Shown here one piece after another: positions 7,716 to 16,740 of a DNA stretch of 64,000 bases (its first letter is position 1; the number at the start of each line of letters is the position of its first letter). The notes under the pieces are model-generated. The model saw nothing but the letters and a program-made list of their open reading frames with translations. It ran no database searches and was not told the origin of the DNA. The translations under genes were made by a program, and so were the position numbers. This stretch comes from VRUE01 sp963817905 (GTDB lineage: Bacteria; Actinomycetota; Thermoleophilia; Solirubrobacterales; 70-9): positions 310,001 to 374,000 of the forward strand of contig CAWFPS010000002.1 of the NCBI GenBank assembly GCA_963817905.1, written 5' to 3'.

Positions 7716-9784
7716 TGACCTCCGATCTCGAGCAGCTGGTCCTCGCCGAATTCGACTTCAACGACCAGGATGCGTGCTCCCTCGAGGCCCTCAGCTTCAA
7801 GCCTGCTGAGGCCAAGCCGCAATGGGCAGGCAACGCCGACGCCGACGGAGAGGAACTGGTCGAGGAGCCGCACTACACGAATGCCTACTTCGACCTCGAA
7901 GTCCGTGTCGAGCCTGCGAAAGACACGGACGCAGCGCTCAAAGTCGTGGGGGAACTGCTCGACAAGCTGCAGGCCTGCGCCCGCACCCAAGGCGGCCTTC
8001 CTCTCGAATGGACTCCAAACAACTCCACCCGCACCTACACCTGGTACGCCACCCTGGGGGAGCTCACCGAACTGCCGATCACGGTGGACGGCGAGCTGGC
8101 GGGCTGGTTTATCGACAGTCCCGTCCTCAAGGTCAAACTGACCTGCCGCCCCTTCGGCTACCGAGAAGAACGCACCGTGCTGGAATCGGTGGGATCTGGG
8201 GCCGAACCCTTGCAGGTTGCCTATGTCGGCGAAATCGAAAGCGACGTGCCAGCGGAGGCGGAACTGCTGGTGACGGACGCGGCCACGCAGGATCGGCGCT
8301 ACCTCGTCTGGGGCCGGGACCTGGTGACGGGTGAAGAAGGCAACCCAGCCTCGCTGCTCGTCGCCAAAGACTTCGAAACGGAAGGGTTCACCGGATCGGT
8401 CACGACCCGCTCCGGGGCCTACAGCGAAGAAAAGGTCGTGCGAGGAACGGCAATCAGCCAGGCGACTACGCTCTGTAGCTCCGGCGTCATCGCGGACGTG
8501 GGATCGTTCCGAATGCTGGGCCGCTTCTACAGTGCATCGAGCGACGCGCGGGTGCGCCTGGTCTACCGCAGCGGAGACGGCCCGCTGATTCCGCTCGACT
8601 GGAAGGAGCTGCCGGTCGCCGAAGGACTCTGCCAGGTGGACCTGGGGGAGGTCACCTTTGCCGAGGCCAAGCTGGGCGAACAGCGCTCCGAGTATCGGAT
8701 CGAAATCAAGTCCACCGGGGCAAACTGCACGGTGGACTTCAACTATGCCGAGCATATTCCAACCGGACGCGGGTATGGAGTCGCCCGTGGGATCGGCAAC
8801 CCTGACCCAACGACCCTGCACGCCTACGATGAATTCGAGCAGGCCGAAGGCAGCCTCTCGGGGAAGGAACTCGGTCTCGGTGGCAAATGGTCGGGGGCCG
8901 GGGACGCTGTGGATTTCAAAGTCATCGCCGCCGAAGACCTCATCAAACGCGAACTGGTCGAAGACTCGCCGGAATGGAAAGGACGGTATGCCATCGCCGG
9001 TTCGACCGCGTATGCGGCGGCGCAGGTGTCGGCGACACTTGTCATGTCGAGTACGAAGACGCTGGATACCCTCTCGATGAAGCACCTGCGCGGCGGCCTG
9101 TTCCTGAGGTACCAGGACACCGAAAACTGGGTCATGGCGACCATCTCCGGGAGCTACGAACTCAAAACGATATACGGGGTCGCATCGGCGCACCCTGAGT
9201 CCTCCTTCCAACTCCTCGTCTTCAAGAGCGTCGCCGGGACCGTGACGTGCATCGGGACTCCGGTGGTGGTAACCGCTCCCGTTTCTGCGATCCTCCCCAC
9301 GACGGTCCTCACCTTCACTGCGCTGGCGAACGGGGTTTGGTGGGCAACGGCCACGGGCAGCTACGGCACCAAGTCGGTCAGCGGTCAAGATTCGGACCTC
9401 GCGACCGGAGGCGCGTTGGCAGAAGGGAAGCCAGGTATTTATGCGGAGGGAAGTCTCGCAAGCAAATGGAACTGTGTAGCGACCTTCGACAGTTTCAGCA
9501 CCCTCGGAATCGACCCGGCGGGCGTGGTGTGCTACTCCGGACGCCGGGCCCTAGCCCGCTACAGCGGGTTCACCCGGCAGGACTCCTCAGGCACCTACTA
9601 CGGCCCGGCCTCGCTCTACCGGGGTGCGAACTTCTTCCTTGACCCAGCGGGAAGCTCGGGGCGGGTCAACCGGCTGGTCGCGGGGATGCGCCGCAACGAT
9701 GTGGTCGAAGAGGAAGACGCCAACGTGACCGACAAACAGTCCTTGAAAGTGGTCGCCCGCGAGCGCTTCCTCACCCCGCGCTAG
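7715..9784 (+). CDS. Phage distal tail protein with C-terminal extension
   Basis: 689 residues, ATG overlapping the tape measure TAA by one base. The N-terminal about 160 residues (DFNDQDACSLEALSFKP, AYFDLEVRVE, KVVGELLDKLQACARTQGG, WYATLGELTELPI, KLTCRPFGY) have the plan of Dit-like distal tail proteins, which form the hub below the tape measure. The remaining 500 residues are beta-rich and contain a concanavalin-like stretch around residues 365-620, suggesting carbohydrate or wall binding. Its stop shares the palindrome CTAG (9781-9784) with the stop of the convergent minus-strand gene. Confidence 0.75.
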   Translation: MTSDLEQLVLAEFDFNDQDACSLEALSFKPAEAKPQWAGNADADGEELVEEPHYTNAYFDLEVRVEPAKDTDAALKVVGELLDKLQACARTQGGLPLEWTPNNSTRTYTWYATLGELTELPITVDGELAGWFIDSPVLKVKLTCRPFGYREERTVLESVGSGAEPLQVAYVGEIESDVPAEAELLVTDAATQDRRYLVWGRDLVTGEEGNPASLLVAKDFETEGFTGSVTTRSGAYSEEKVVRGTAISQATTLCSSGVIADVGSFRMLGRFYSASSDARVRLVYRSGDGPLIPLDWKELPVAEGLCQVDLGEVTFAEAKLGEQRSEYRIEIKSTGANCTVDFNYAEHIPTGRGYGVARGIGNPDPTTLHAYDEFEQAEGSLSGKELGLGGKWSGAGDAVDFKVIAAEDLIKRELVEDSPEWKGRYAIAGSTAYAAAQVSATLVMSSTKTLDTLSMKHLRGGLFLRYQDTENWVMATISGSYELKTIYGVASAHPESSFQLLVFKSVAGTVTCIGTPVVVTAPVSAILPTTVLTFTALANGVWWATATGSYGTKSVSGQDSDLATGGALAEGKPGIYAEGSLASKWNCVATFDSFSTLGIDPAGVVCYSGRRALARYSGFTRQDSSGTYYGPASLYRGANFFLDPAGSSGRVNRLVAGMRRNDVVEEEDANVTDKQSLKVVARERFLTPR

Positions 9785-10449
9785 CACCAGCGCGAGGCTC
9801 GCACTTGGCAGCCGAAGGCGGCACCGATCGTTGCGAAGTGGACGCCGGGCTGCCAGCCGTTCGAGGAGGCGGCGAGGCGGTAGACGTGGACGATCAAGCG
9901 GCAGACCTCATTGATCTTCGAGGCGCCGAGTTCGCGGCTGTAGAGGCCGATCGTGTTGGTGCGGTGGAACGGCGCATAGTGGCGGCGCATGGCGCAATGC
10001 CCGAACGCCTCGGGGAAGTCCTCCCCGTTGTAGTTGCGAGGCGCCAGCCCCAGGATGCGGTTGAAATGTTCCAGCGCCGTGGTCGTCATCGTGGTCCATT
10101 CGAACAGGTGGCCCACCTCGTGGTAGAAGGTCAACCGGGGCTGGCGGGCCTCTGCGTTCATCAACAGGACCGGGTAGCCGCCGAGCCGAATGCTGGCGCA
10201 GGCGAGTGCGAAGGGGCCGCCGCAGACTTCGGCGACTTCCTGGGTGTGACCCTCCGCGACGGAGATCGTTAGCGGCGGATAGGGCACCTGCATATCGGCT
10301 ACCCATTGGCCGTACGCAAAGCCCGAACCGGCGGGGGCTTCGACCAGCGGGCGCGTGCCGGTGGCGGGTCCGCTGCCGAGCCGTTGGGCCTGGGTAACGC
10401 CTTCGGAGGCGGCGCTCGGCGCGGTTGCGAACAGGCCACTGGCGAGCAC
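9781..10449 (-). CDS. Putative secreted HExxH zinc metalloprotease (prophage moron candidate)
   Basis: 222 residues from GTG 10449; the frame stays open to about 10485 and upstream codons add KGLITLV in front of LASGLFATAPSAAS, making a good signal peptide, so the true start is probably a few codons upstream at a rare codon. The mature part has HEVGHLFEW at about residue 110 and a downstream FPEAFGH that could supply the third zinc ligand (gluzincin-like). Six cysteines suggest disulfides outside the cell. It is the only minus-strand gene within the tail operon, placed between distal tail and tail genes, which is typical of a lysogenic conversion gene. Substrate unknown. Homology outside the motif is not recognised. 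Confidence 0.65.
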   Translation of the reverse strand: MLASGLFATAPSAASEGVTQAQRLGSGPATGTRPLVEAPAGSGFAYGQWVADMQVPYPPLTISVAEGHTQEVAEVCGGPFALACASIRLGGYPVLLMNAEARQPRLTFYHEVGHLFEWTTMTTTALEHFNRILGLAPRNYNGEDFPEAFGHCAMRRHYAPFHRTNTIGLYSRELGASKINEVCRLIVHVYRLAASSNGWQPGVHFATIGAAFGCQVRASRWC

Positions 10450-10536
10450 CAGGGTTATGAGTCCCTTGAGAAGTATCCCCTCAGGCTAGCGGCCAGCCAG
10501 CCGCTCGAACCCGCGCCGGGAGAAAGGAGCTTGCCC

Positions 10537-12201
10537 GTGCCAGAAAAAGTCCATGTTGTCGAACGCGACAAACCGCCGCTGGCGCTCGGCGTCGAGGTCG
10601 AAACGCCCAACGGCAACTTCCGGCTCGATCCCGACGACCCCGATCCGTCCAACCGTCCCAGCGGCCTGAGCTTCTCCACCCAGCGCGGCGACGGCTTTGG
10701 CCCGGCCGCCTGCACCCTCTCCCGGAAGATCTTCAAGGACTACCCCGACATCAACCTGCTCGACACCTGGCGCTTCATCGGGCAACAGGGCGACGTCGCT
10801 TATGAGGGCAAGCTCCACTCCACCCCCCGCACCAACGACCCTGCGCAGCAGATTGGCATCTCACTGGTCGGGTGGATGACCTATCTGGGCAACCGGAAGA
10901 TCAGTCCCCTCTACATCGGCTCCCGGCTGGGCGGATGGATAGACCCGAGCAACCAGCGTAAGGCTGACCGACTCATCGCCTCCTATAAGTGGGCTGCGGC
11001 AGTGTCGGCCGGATGGCAGGGCTCGGGGGAAAATCCGCCTGGCATAAGTCTGGACTTCACATCCTGGACGCCTGTTAGCGGATACGGGAGCACGGGCGAG
11101 TCGTGGTTTTACGCGGGCGGTGAGAATATCGGACGCCTGCTCTATCACTTCCACCGCGTCACTGGCAGCTCGTCTTCGTCGTGGCTCACTAGGGCGGCCT
11201 TCTGTACAACCGACACAGGTGGTGACACGCAAGTTGGTACGGATCACGATGCCACGACCAACTCCAGCGAATATGAAACTCTGACGGCTGAAGAAGACAA
11301 GTACAAATACGTCCTGCTGGAGGACAGTTATCCCTCCGGCGCTTCGGGAACCTTCACCAGTTACCACACATGGGAGTACCCGAAGGTCATCGGCAACCAG
11401 GGCCTCGAACTGGGAGGCGCCTGGCCGGAAGTCGGCTTCAAGCTCACGGACATCGTTCAGTCGATGCTGGCGACCTACTACCCAAAGATCGAGTGGGCGG
11501 GAGAAGAGAACAGCTTCATCGTGGAGCAGGCAACCTGGCACGACTCGCCCGCCAACGGCTTCGAGATCATGCAGTCGCTCAACAACCTCGTGTTGTGGGA
11601 GACGTCGGTATGGGAGGACCGAAAGCTCCACTTCCACCCCGCCGACCTGACGCGCTATGACTGGCAGATCCGCACCGACGACCCCGGCGTCTCCGTGGTC
11701 TTCGAGGGCGACTCGATCGAGAACTTCGCCAACGGCTGTTCAGTCAGCTACACGGATTTCGCCGGCATCAGGAGGCAGCTGTGGCCATCTGCGCACGAAG
11801 AGCTCCGCGACGAATCAGAGAACAACCCAGCAAACATTCACGGCGAGGAGCTGTGGACTGACTGCGAGGTCCCTACACCTTGCAGCGAAGCAGAAGCCCT
11901 CCAGTACGGCCGCACCTACCTGGCCGAGTTCAACCGCCCCAAGCGGCCCGGCACCTTCCGCATCTCAGGCGGCTATATCAAGGATCGCGCCGGGAACTGG
12001 CAGCAGGGGTGGAAGGTCCGCAGCTCTCAGACGATCGGAGTCTTCGACAATGTCGACGAAACCGAACCACGCCTGATCTTCGCCACCAGCTGGGACCAGA
12101 ACTCGAAGACCCTGGAGGTCACGGTCGACGCGCCGCCCAAGTACCTCGATGCGATCGTGGCGCGGCAAGAGTTGGCCAGAACCGCAAGGGGGCTCGCGTG
12201 A
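10537..12201 (+). CDS. Phage minor tail (baseplate/hub) protein
   Basis: 554 residues from GTG 10537, chosen because AAAGGAG at 10523-10529 is 7 bases upstream; an upstream in-frame region only mirrors the minus-strand gene. It begins MPEKVHVVERDKPPLALGVEVETPNG and contains LSFSTQRGDGFGPAACTLSRKIFKDYPDINLLDTWRF (split here as two parts), a gp27/tail-hub-like opening, then beta-rich segments ending DAIVARQELARTARGLA. It follows the distal tail protein as tail-hub genes do. It overlaps the next gene by four bases (GTGA). Confidence 0.7.
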   Translation: MPEKVHVVERDKPPLALGVEVETPNGNFRLDPDDPDPSNRPSGLSFSTQRGDGFGPAACTLSRKIFKDYPDINLLDTWRFIGQQGDVAYEGKLHSTPRTNDPAQQIGISLVGWMTYLGNRKISPLYIGSRLGGWIDPSNQRKADRLIASYKWAAAVSAGWQGSGENPPGISLDFTSWTPVSGYGSTGESWFYAGGENIGRLLYHFHRVTGSSSSSWLTRAAFCTTDTGGDTQVGTDHDATTNSSEYETLTAEEDKYKYVLLEDSYPSGASGTFTSYHTWEYPKVIGNQGLELGGAWPEVGFKLTDIVQSMLATYYPKIEWAGEENSFIVEQATWHDSPANGFEIMQSLNNLVLWETSVWEDRKLHFHPADLTRYDWQIRTDDPGVSVVFEGDSIENFANGCSVSYTDFAGIRRQLWPSAHEELRDESENNPANIHGEELWTDCEVPTPCSEAEALQYGRTYLAEFNRPKRPGTFRISGGYIKDRAGNWQQGWKVRSSQTIGVFDNVDETEPRLIFATSWDQNSKTLEVTVDAPPKYLDAIVARQELARTARGLA

Positions 12202-12452
12202 CGGAGGAATCGGTGGGACTCGCCATACAGATGGGCCGCATCGAAGAGAAGCTCGACGGCGGGGACCGAAAGCTCGACGCGATCCACGCCTCCCTCAAGG
12301 AGGACATCGGCAAAGTGGAGGCGCAGACGCGTGCCCACAACGGCCGGATGACCAGCCTCGAGAAGCGCTACGCCGAGCTCAAGGGCGTCGGCCTCGCCTT
12401 CCTCGCACTCTCGCCCTTCGTGCTCTTCGCCCTTCAACGCCTCATCCACTGA
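12198..12452 (+). CDS. XhlA-like holin-associated membrane protein
   Basis: 84 residues, GTG in a GTGA overlap. A charged coiled-coil (QMGRIEEKLDGGDRKLDAIHAS... RAHNGRMTSLEKRYAELKG) is followed by one C-terminal membrane span (VGLAFLALSPFVLFALQRLIH). This plan matches small hemolysin XhlA-type and related phage lysis accessory proteins. It directly precedes the endolysin. The exact role in lysis is inferred. Confidence 0.6.
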   Translation: MTEESVGLAIQMGRIEEKLDGGDRKLDAIHASLKEDIGKVEAQTRAHNGRMTSLEKRYAELKGVGLAFLALSPFVLFALQRLIH

Positions 12453-12458
12453 GCACCT

Positions 12459-12478
12459 GACCGGCAGCCCTGCCGGTC
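12459..12478 (+). other. Perfect 9-bp hairpin before the endolysin gene
   Basis: GACCGGCAG pairs with CTGCCGGTC across a two-base loop. A second small stem, GCCGC/GCGGC, follows within 30 bases. No T-run. It probably affects mRNA processing or limits readthrough into the lysis genes (inference). Confidence 0.5.
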
Positions 12479-12523
12479 GCCCATCCGCCGCCTAGTGCGG
12501 CCTTCATAGAAAGGAGGTCCGCT

Positions 12524-14140
12524 ATGCGGCGGACCCTGCTCGCCCTCCTGGCGGCGCTGACACTGCTCGGCGCCGGCACGCAGGGCGCAAGTGCGTATTC
12601 CAACGGCTACCTACCCGAATCGGCCCTGGCGCCGATCGCGTCGGGCGTCAAGTGCGAACGACCCCTCAACCAACTCGCCAACCCGGCCGCGGCCGCCTTC
12701 AACTCGATGGCGCTCGCCGCCGGCGAGAAGCTGGCGATCAACGGCTGCGACTCTGCCTACCGCCCCTATGCCCGCCAGGTCTACTGGAAGGCCTACTGGT
12801 GTGGCCAGGGCCACTGCGAGAACGCCGCCACCCCGGGCTTCTCCAACCACGGCAACGGCGTCGCCACCGACGACTCGCCGCAGCTGATCCAGTTCACGAA
12901 GGAACACGGCAAGCGCTTCTGCTGGGCAAAGACCGAAGCTCTCTGGGAGGCCTGGCACTACAACTACACCGGCTGCTTTCACCGGCCCAACCCCGGCCCC
13001 AACCTGCACAGCCCGACACTGCGCCAGCACTCCGGCGGGCCCGGCCAGAACGTCTACGTCCGCAAGCTGCAAAAGCTCCTGCGCGGCCATGGCAACAAGA
13101 GCGTCCACGTCGATGGCAACTTCGGCTTTGAAACCCGCCTCGCCGTCGAACGCTTCCAGCACGCCGAATACCTGAAGGTCAACGGCGTCGTCAGCAAGCG
13201 CGTGTGGAAGCGCCTGCGGCGCCCCGCTACCAAGCCGATCAAGACCACGCCGAAAGTCGTGCCGGCGACGATCGTCCCTGCGGCACCCCCCGCCCACGGC
13301 AAGCCCAAGAAGCCACGCCACAAGCACCCGAAGGGCCCGGCCTGGGGCATCGACACCTCCTCCAACAACGGCTCGATCGACTGGGCCAAGGTCCGCCATG
13401 CCGGCGCCTCCTTTGCCTGCGTGAAGGCCACCGAGGGCCAGGACTACATCGACCACGGGTTCGGCCGAAAGAAGATGCGCGCCGTCACCGAGGCGAAGCT
13501 GGTCCCCTGCGCCTATCACTTCCTGCGTCCGCGCCTCGACCGCAAGGGCTCCAGGGAGGCCTCCACGTTCACGAAGGTGATCGGTCACGCGGGCTACGGC
13601 AAGGGCTGGCTGCCCCCCGTCGTGGACATCGAGGTCAACGACCAGAGCCTCAGCCCCTCGCAGATGTGCCGATACGTCGGTTCCTTCCTGCGCTTGGTCC
13701 GCAAGAACCTGGGAGCGAAGGCGATCGTCTACAGCTTCCCCAGCTTCGTTAGCAGCTACCTCTCAGGCTGCAGCTGGCTCGGCAAGTACCGCCTCTGGAT
13801 CGCCGAGCTCGGCGTGAGCAAGCCGACGATCCCGGCACCGTGGTCCAAGCACCTGCTCTGGCAATACACCTGGACCGCAAACGTCGCCGGCGTCGTCGGT
13901 GGGGTCGACGCCGACAAGCTGGTCGGTGGCCGCGCCGCACTGGTGAAGCTCCGCGTGGGCGAGCTGCCCAAGCGCGCCCGCCTCGCTCCGCGAGCCAAGG
14001 TCAAGCTGCCGCTCGCGGCCAAGAAGCCGAAGGCGAGCACCTCGAAGGCCCTGCGCCGCCAGGTCCAAAGCGCCCCGCTCCCAGAGGGAGGCGCCACCTA
14101 CAACGACCTCGCCCACGCCCAACCAAAGGAGACACCATGA
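12524..14140 (+). CDS. Exported phage endolysin: M15 peptidase, peptidoglycan-binding, GH25 lysozyme
   Basis: 538 residues, ATG with a near-perfect SD (AAAGGAGGT). A signal peptide occupies residues 1-25. Residues about 30-155 form a VanY/M15 D,D-carboxypeptidase domain with SNHGNGVATDD (H109, D116/117) and WHY (H145). About 175-240 is a PG_binding_1 repeat (VRKLQKLLRGHG... VDGNFG). About 272-490 is a GH25 muramidase with GIDTSSNNG (D277) and VVDIEV (D368, E370). A basic Pro/Lys linker joins the last two parts. Cutting both peptide and glycan in one exported enzyme is uncommon. Signal-peptide export means the holin would only need to trigger activity. Confidence 0.9.
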   Translation: MRRTLLALLAALTLLGAGTQGASAYSNGYLPESALAPIASGVKCERPLNQLANPAAAAFNSMALAAGEKLAINGCDSAYRPYARQVYWKAYWCGQGHCENAATPGFSNHGNGVATDDSPQLIQFTKEHGKRFCWAKTEALWEAWHYNYTGCFHRPNPGPNLHSPTLRQHSGGPGQNVYVRKLQKLLRGHGNKSVHVDGNFGFETRLAVERFQHAEYLKVNGVVSKRVWKRLRRPATKPIKTTPKVVPATIVPAAPPAHGKPKKPRHKHPKGPAWGIDTSSNNGSIDWAKVRHAGASFACVKATEGQDYIDHGFGRKKMRAVTEAKLVPCAYHFLRPRLDRKGSREASTFTKVIGHAGYGKGWLPPVVDIEVNDQSLSPSQMCRYVGSFLRLVRKNLGAKAIVYSFPSFVSSYLSGCSWLGKYRLWIAELGVSKPTIPAPWSKHLLWQYTWTANVAGVVGGVDADKLVGGRAALVKLRVGELPKRARLAPRAKVKLPLAAKKPKASTSKALRRQVQSAPLPEGGATYNDLAHAQPKETP

Positions 14141-14313
14141 ACGCCCTCGCCTCCCGGCCGACAGAGGCCCTCACGGGCCCGGCCCTCGGCCTGGCCGTCT
14201 TCGGCTTCTGCACCCAGGTCGGCGTGCCGACGCTCGTCGCCGGCATCCTCGCCGTCGTCTGCGCCTTCGGCCCGCTGGCTGTCTCGCAGCTGGTCGACGC
14301 CGTCCGCGGCTGA
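14137..14313 (+). CDS. Small holin-like membrane protein
   Basis: 58 residues, ATGA overlap with the endolysin stop. Nearly the whole protein is hydrophobic from residue 12 to 54 (LTGPALGLAVFGFCTQ, VPTLVAGILAVVCAFGPLAV) and fits two short membrane helices with a short turn. Position immediately after the endolysin supports a holin or holin partner. It is shorter than most holins, so certainty is moderate. Confidence 0.6.
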   Translation: MNALASRPTEALTGPALGLAVFGFCTQVGVPTLVAGILAVVCAFGPLAVSQLVDAVRG

Positions 14314-14317
14314 TCCG

Positions 14318-14650
14318 GTGGAGCGCAACCGCCCGCTCGAGCGAGAGATCCTCGAGCGGGCGAGGGCTCCCCAAGGCTTCGCTGAGCAGGTCATCGCCCG
14401 CCTCGACCACGTAGAGGCCACCGAGGGCAACACGGGCTGGGAGAAGCCCGCAGACGAGCTGCTCGCCGAGATGGGCGAGGAGGCCGCCGACGTCGCCGGC
14501 TGGGCGATGGGCGCCGCGCCGCAGCTCGACGACACACAACTTCACCGCCTCATCGTCGCCGTCTCCCTGGGGGCGACGGCCTGGCGCGAGATCGAGGAGC
14601 TGCGAGAGCAGCTCGCCCGTCCCCTGAACCGAAAGGAAGTATCTGAATGA
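14318..14650 (+). CDS. Hypothetical helical phage protein
   Basis: 110 residues from GTG 14318. Rich in Glu, Arg and Ala and predicted all-helical (ADELLAEMGEEAADVAGWAM, LIVAVSLGATAWREIEEL). The E-x(2-3)-E-A-D pattern is faintly like all-alpha NTP pyrophosphohydrolases, but no complete EExxE...ExxD motif is present. It overlaps the next gene in ATGA. Not recognised further. Confidence 0.6.
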   Translation: MERNRPLEREILERARAPQGFAEQVIARLDHVEATEGNTGWEKPADELLAEMGEEAADVAGWAMGAAPQLDDTQLHRLIVAVSLGATAWREIEELREQLARPLNRKEVSE

Positions 14651-15132
14651 GCTACATGGCAAACGGCGGCAAGGGCCGCCTGGTCGAGATCTACAACCGC
14701 ATCGAGGCCAACGACCCGGCCAACAGCGCCCTCATCCTCGTGCCGCTCTCCAAAGCGGGCACCGAGGCGCAGGGGCAGGACATCGACACCCTGAAAGCCC
14801 TGCTCGAAGACGCGAACTTCACCGAGCAGACCGAAGGCGAATGGGCACGCCAGGTGCTGACCGACGCCGAGCTGGCCGCCGCGCCCGGGCCCGACGACGA
14901 AGCCAACACCAACGGCGTCCAGAACCCCGAAGTCAGCTTCGGCGAACCGACGGCGGGCAAAGTCCCGGCGCTGGCGCTCTGCTATGACGCCGACACGACC
15001 TCGGGCGACGACGGTGACCTTGAGTTCCTCGGCCTCGTCACCTTCCAGAACGCCAAAGAAGAAGCGACCGAAATCGTCGCCGACGGCAACGAGGTCGTCT
15101 TCAAAGAAGGCGCGCTCTTCGACGCGAGCTAG
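14647..15132 (+). CDS. Phage virion-type protein, unknown
   Basis: 161 residues, ATGA overlap. Acidic protein with MSYMANGGKGRLVEIYNRI at its start and an alternating strand pattern (KVPALALCYD, LEFLGLVTF, NEVVFKEGALFDAS). Similar short proteins accompany tail-fibre genes in actinobacterial prophages. It lies between lysis genes and the fibre-like gene. Probably structural; not recognised further. Confidence 0.55.
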   Translation: MSYMANGGKGRLVEIYNRIEANDPANSALILVPLSKAGTEAQGQDIDTLKALLEDANFTEQTEGEWARQVLTDAELAAAPGPDDEANTNGVQNPEVSFGEPTAGKVPALALCYDADTTSGDDGDLEFLGLVTFQNAKEEATEIVADGNEVVFKEGALFDAS

Positions 15133-15141
15133 GAGGCGGGC

Positions 15142-16740
15142 GTGGCGATCGTCCCGCCCACATTCGTCCAGGAGGCCGAGACCTCCTGGACGACGAATAA
15201 CCCGAAATCGCAGGAAAAAACGTTTGAAGTTCAGGCAGGCGACCAGATAGTCGTCTACCTGTTCGACGAAGCCTCAGGCGGGACGCTCTCGTTCGCTATC
15301 TCCGGTGGGGGCCTGACCTGGAAACAGCAGGCAATCAGCAGCCCAAGCAACGACTGCTATGCGGAGGCCTGGACCGCCACCGCCACCGCCACAGGGTCGA
15401 TCACCGTCAAAGTCACCGCGAGCGGCGTCCACCAGTACGGCAGCATCGGCCGCTGGGGCTTCAACGCTCTGACCTTCCGTGACTCCGAAGGCATCGGGGC
15501 GGTCAAACTCCTCACCGGGGAAGGCGCTCCGAAACTCGGCATCACGACCGAACGCGACAACAGCGCTCTGGTCGTGGCGAACGGCGACTGGGCGGCCGTC
15601 AGCGGTTCCTCTCGCACCTGGCGCACCGCAGTCGGCGCCTTCACCGAGAAGACCTATGCCTTCAGCAGCGGCAACTACACCGTCTACGGCGGCTATCACG
15701 AAGACGCCGGGGCGACTGGCGAAAAGGAAGTTGGCCTCAGTAAACCGACCGGGCAGACCTACACGACCGTCGTCATCGAGGTATTCGGCACCGAAGAAGC
15801 TGAAGAAGCCGAACCGATCGAAGTCTCCTCGGTCGCGCTCACCGAGACAGACGCCCTGCAAGCCCCCCTTGTAGCCAAGCACGGGGCGCTCACGGCCCTG
15901 AGCGAGGCATCCGCGCTTCAACCTACGGCGGTGCTCACCCGGGCCTCTCTCGCGGGCCTGAGTGAGTCTGGTGTCCTGGTGGCGACATCGGCGCTGCGGC
16001 GGGCGATCTTGAGTCCCCTCACCGAGGCCTCGGCCCTGCGGTCTCCCGTTGCCGCCAAGCTCGCCAGCCTCGTCCCCCTCGAGGAGACCGACATCGCGAC
16101 TGCGGGCGCGGCCGCCAAGCTGGCCGGTCTCTCGGGTCTCCTCGAGACCGAGACGATCGCCGCGGCGACGACAGCGAAGCTGGCCCAGCTGGCAGGCCTC
16201 TCAGAGACCGCCTCCCTACACCCGGCCGCCGCGGTGAAGCAGGGCACGCTCATCCCGCTCGAGGAGGCAGACGCCCTCCTAGCGGCGCTCATCGGCTCGA
16301 CGGTCTACCACAGCTTGGTACCCCTGGCCGAGGCCGACGTGCTGCGAGCCCCGGTCGTGGGCAAGCGAGCGCAGCTGGTGCCCCTCGAGGAGAGCAGCGA
16401 GCTACAGCCCCTCGCCGTATCGAAGCTGGTCGAGGTCCTCGGCCTGAGCGAGAGCGACGTGCTGGCCGTGGCGTCGACGGCGAAGGCTGCATCGCTGAGT
16501 CCCTTGCTCGAGGGGGACGTCCTGCTCTCGCCGGCGATCGCCAAGCACCTGGTGCTGGCGCCGCTCACCGAGACGGACGTGCTGGTGGCGCTGCTGTTCA
16601 CCGGCGACGGCGAGGAACTCGCGGCGATCCTCCTGCTCACCGACCGCCCGGCCACGACGATCGCCCTTGCCGACCAGCCCGTCACCACCCTCGATCTGTC
16701 GGACCGCCCCAAGACAACCCTGACCCTGGAGACCCGATGA
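15142..16740 (+). CDS. Phage fibre-like protein with thirteen 20-residue repeats
   Basis: 532 residues from GTG 15142. Residues 1-225 are a beta-sandwich-like domain (DQIVVYLFDEASGGTLSFAIS, GSITVKVTASG). About 231-490 is made of 13 consecutive units of about 20 residues with consensus L-x-x-L-x-E-x-x-x-L-x(6)-K/R-x-x-x-L, for example VPLEESSELQPLAVSKLVEV. The last 35 residues contain a second, 10-residue repeat (LTDRPATTIA, LADQPVTTLD, LSDRPKTTLT). The plan of a globular head plus repetitive shaft suggests a fibre or spike. The repeat is not one I recognise. Overlaps the next gene in ATGA. Confidence 0.65.
   Translation: MAIVPPTFVQEAETSWTTNNPKSQEKTFEVQAGDQIVVYLFDEASGGTLSFAISGGGLTWKQQAISSPSNDCYAEAWTATATATGSITVKVTASGVHQYGSIGRWGFNALTFRDSEGIGAVKLLTGEGAPKLGITTERDNSALVVANGDWAAVSGSSRTWRTAVGAFTEKTYAFSSGNYTVYGGYHEDAGATGEKEVGLSKPTGQTYTTVVIEVFGTEEAEEAEPIEVSSVALTETDALQAPLVAKHGALTALSEASALQPTAVLTRASLAGLSESGVLVATSALRRAILSPLTEASALRSPVAAKLASLVPLEETDIATAGAAAKLAGLSGLLETETIAAATTAKLAQLAGLSETASLHPAAAVKQGTLIPLEEADALLAALIGSTVYHSLVPLAEADVLRAPVVGKRAQLVPLEESSELQPLAVSKLVEVLGLSESDVLAVASTAKAASLSPLLEGDVLLSPAIAKHLVLAPLTETDVLVALLFTGDGEELAAILLLTDRPATTIALADQPVTTLDLSDRPKTTLTLETR

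Noticed and set aside
9805..10272. Plus-strand 155-codon frame opposite the metalloprotease
   Set aside because: No SD, shadow-like composition rich in A, V, G and R, and the opposite frame carries a signal peptide and HExxH motif.
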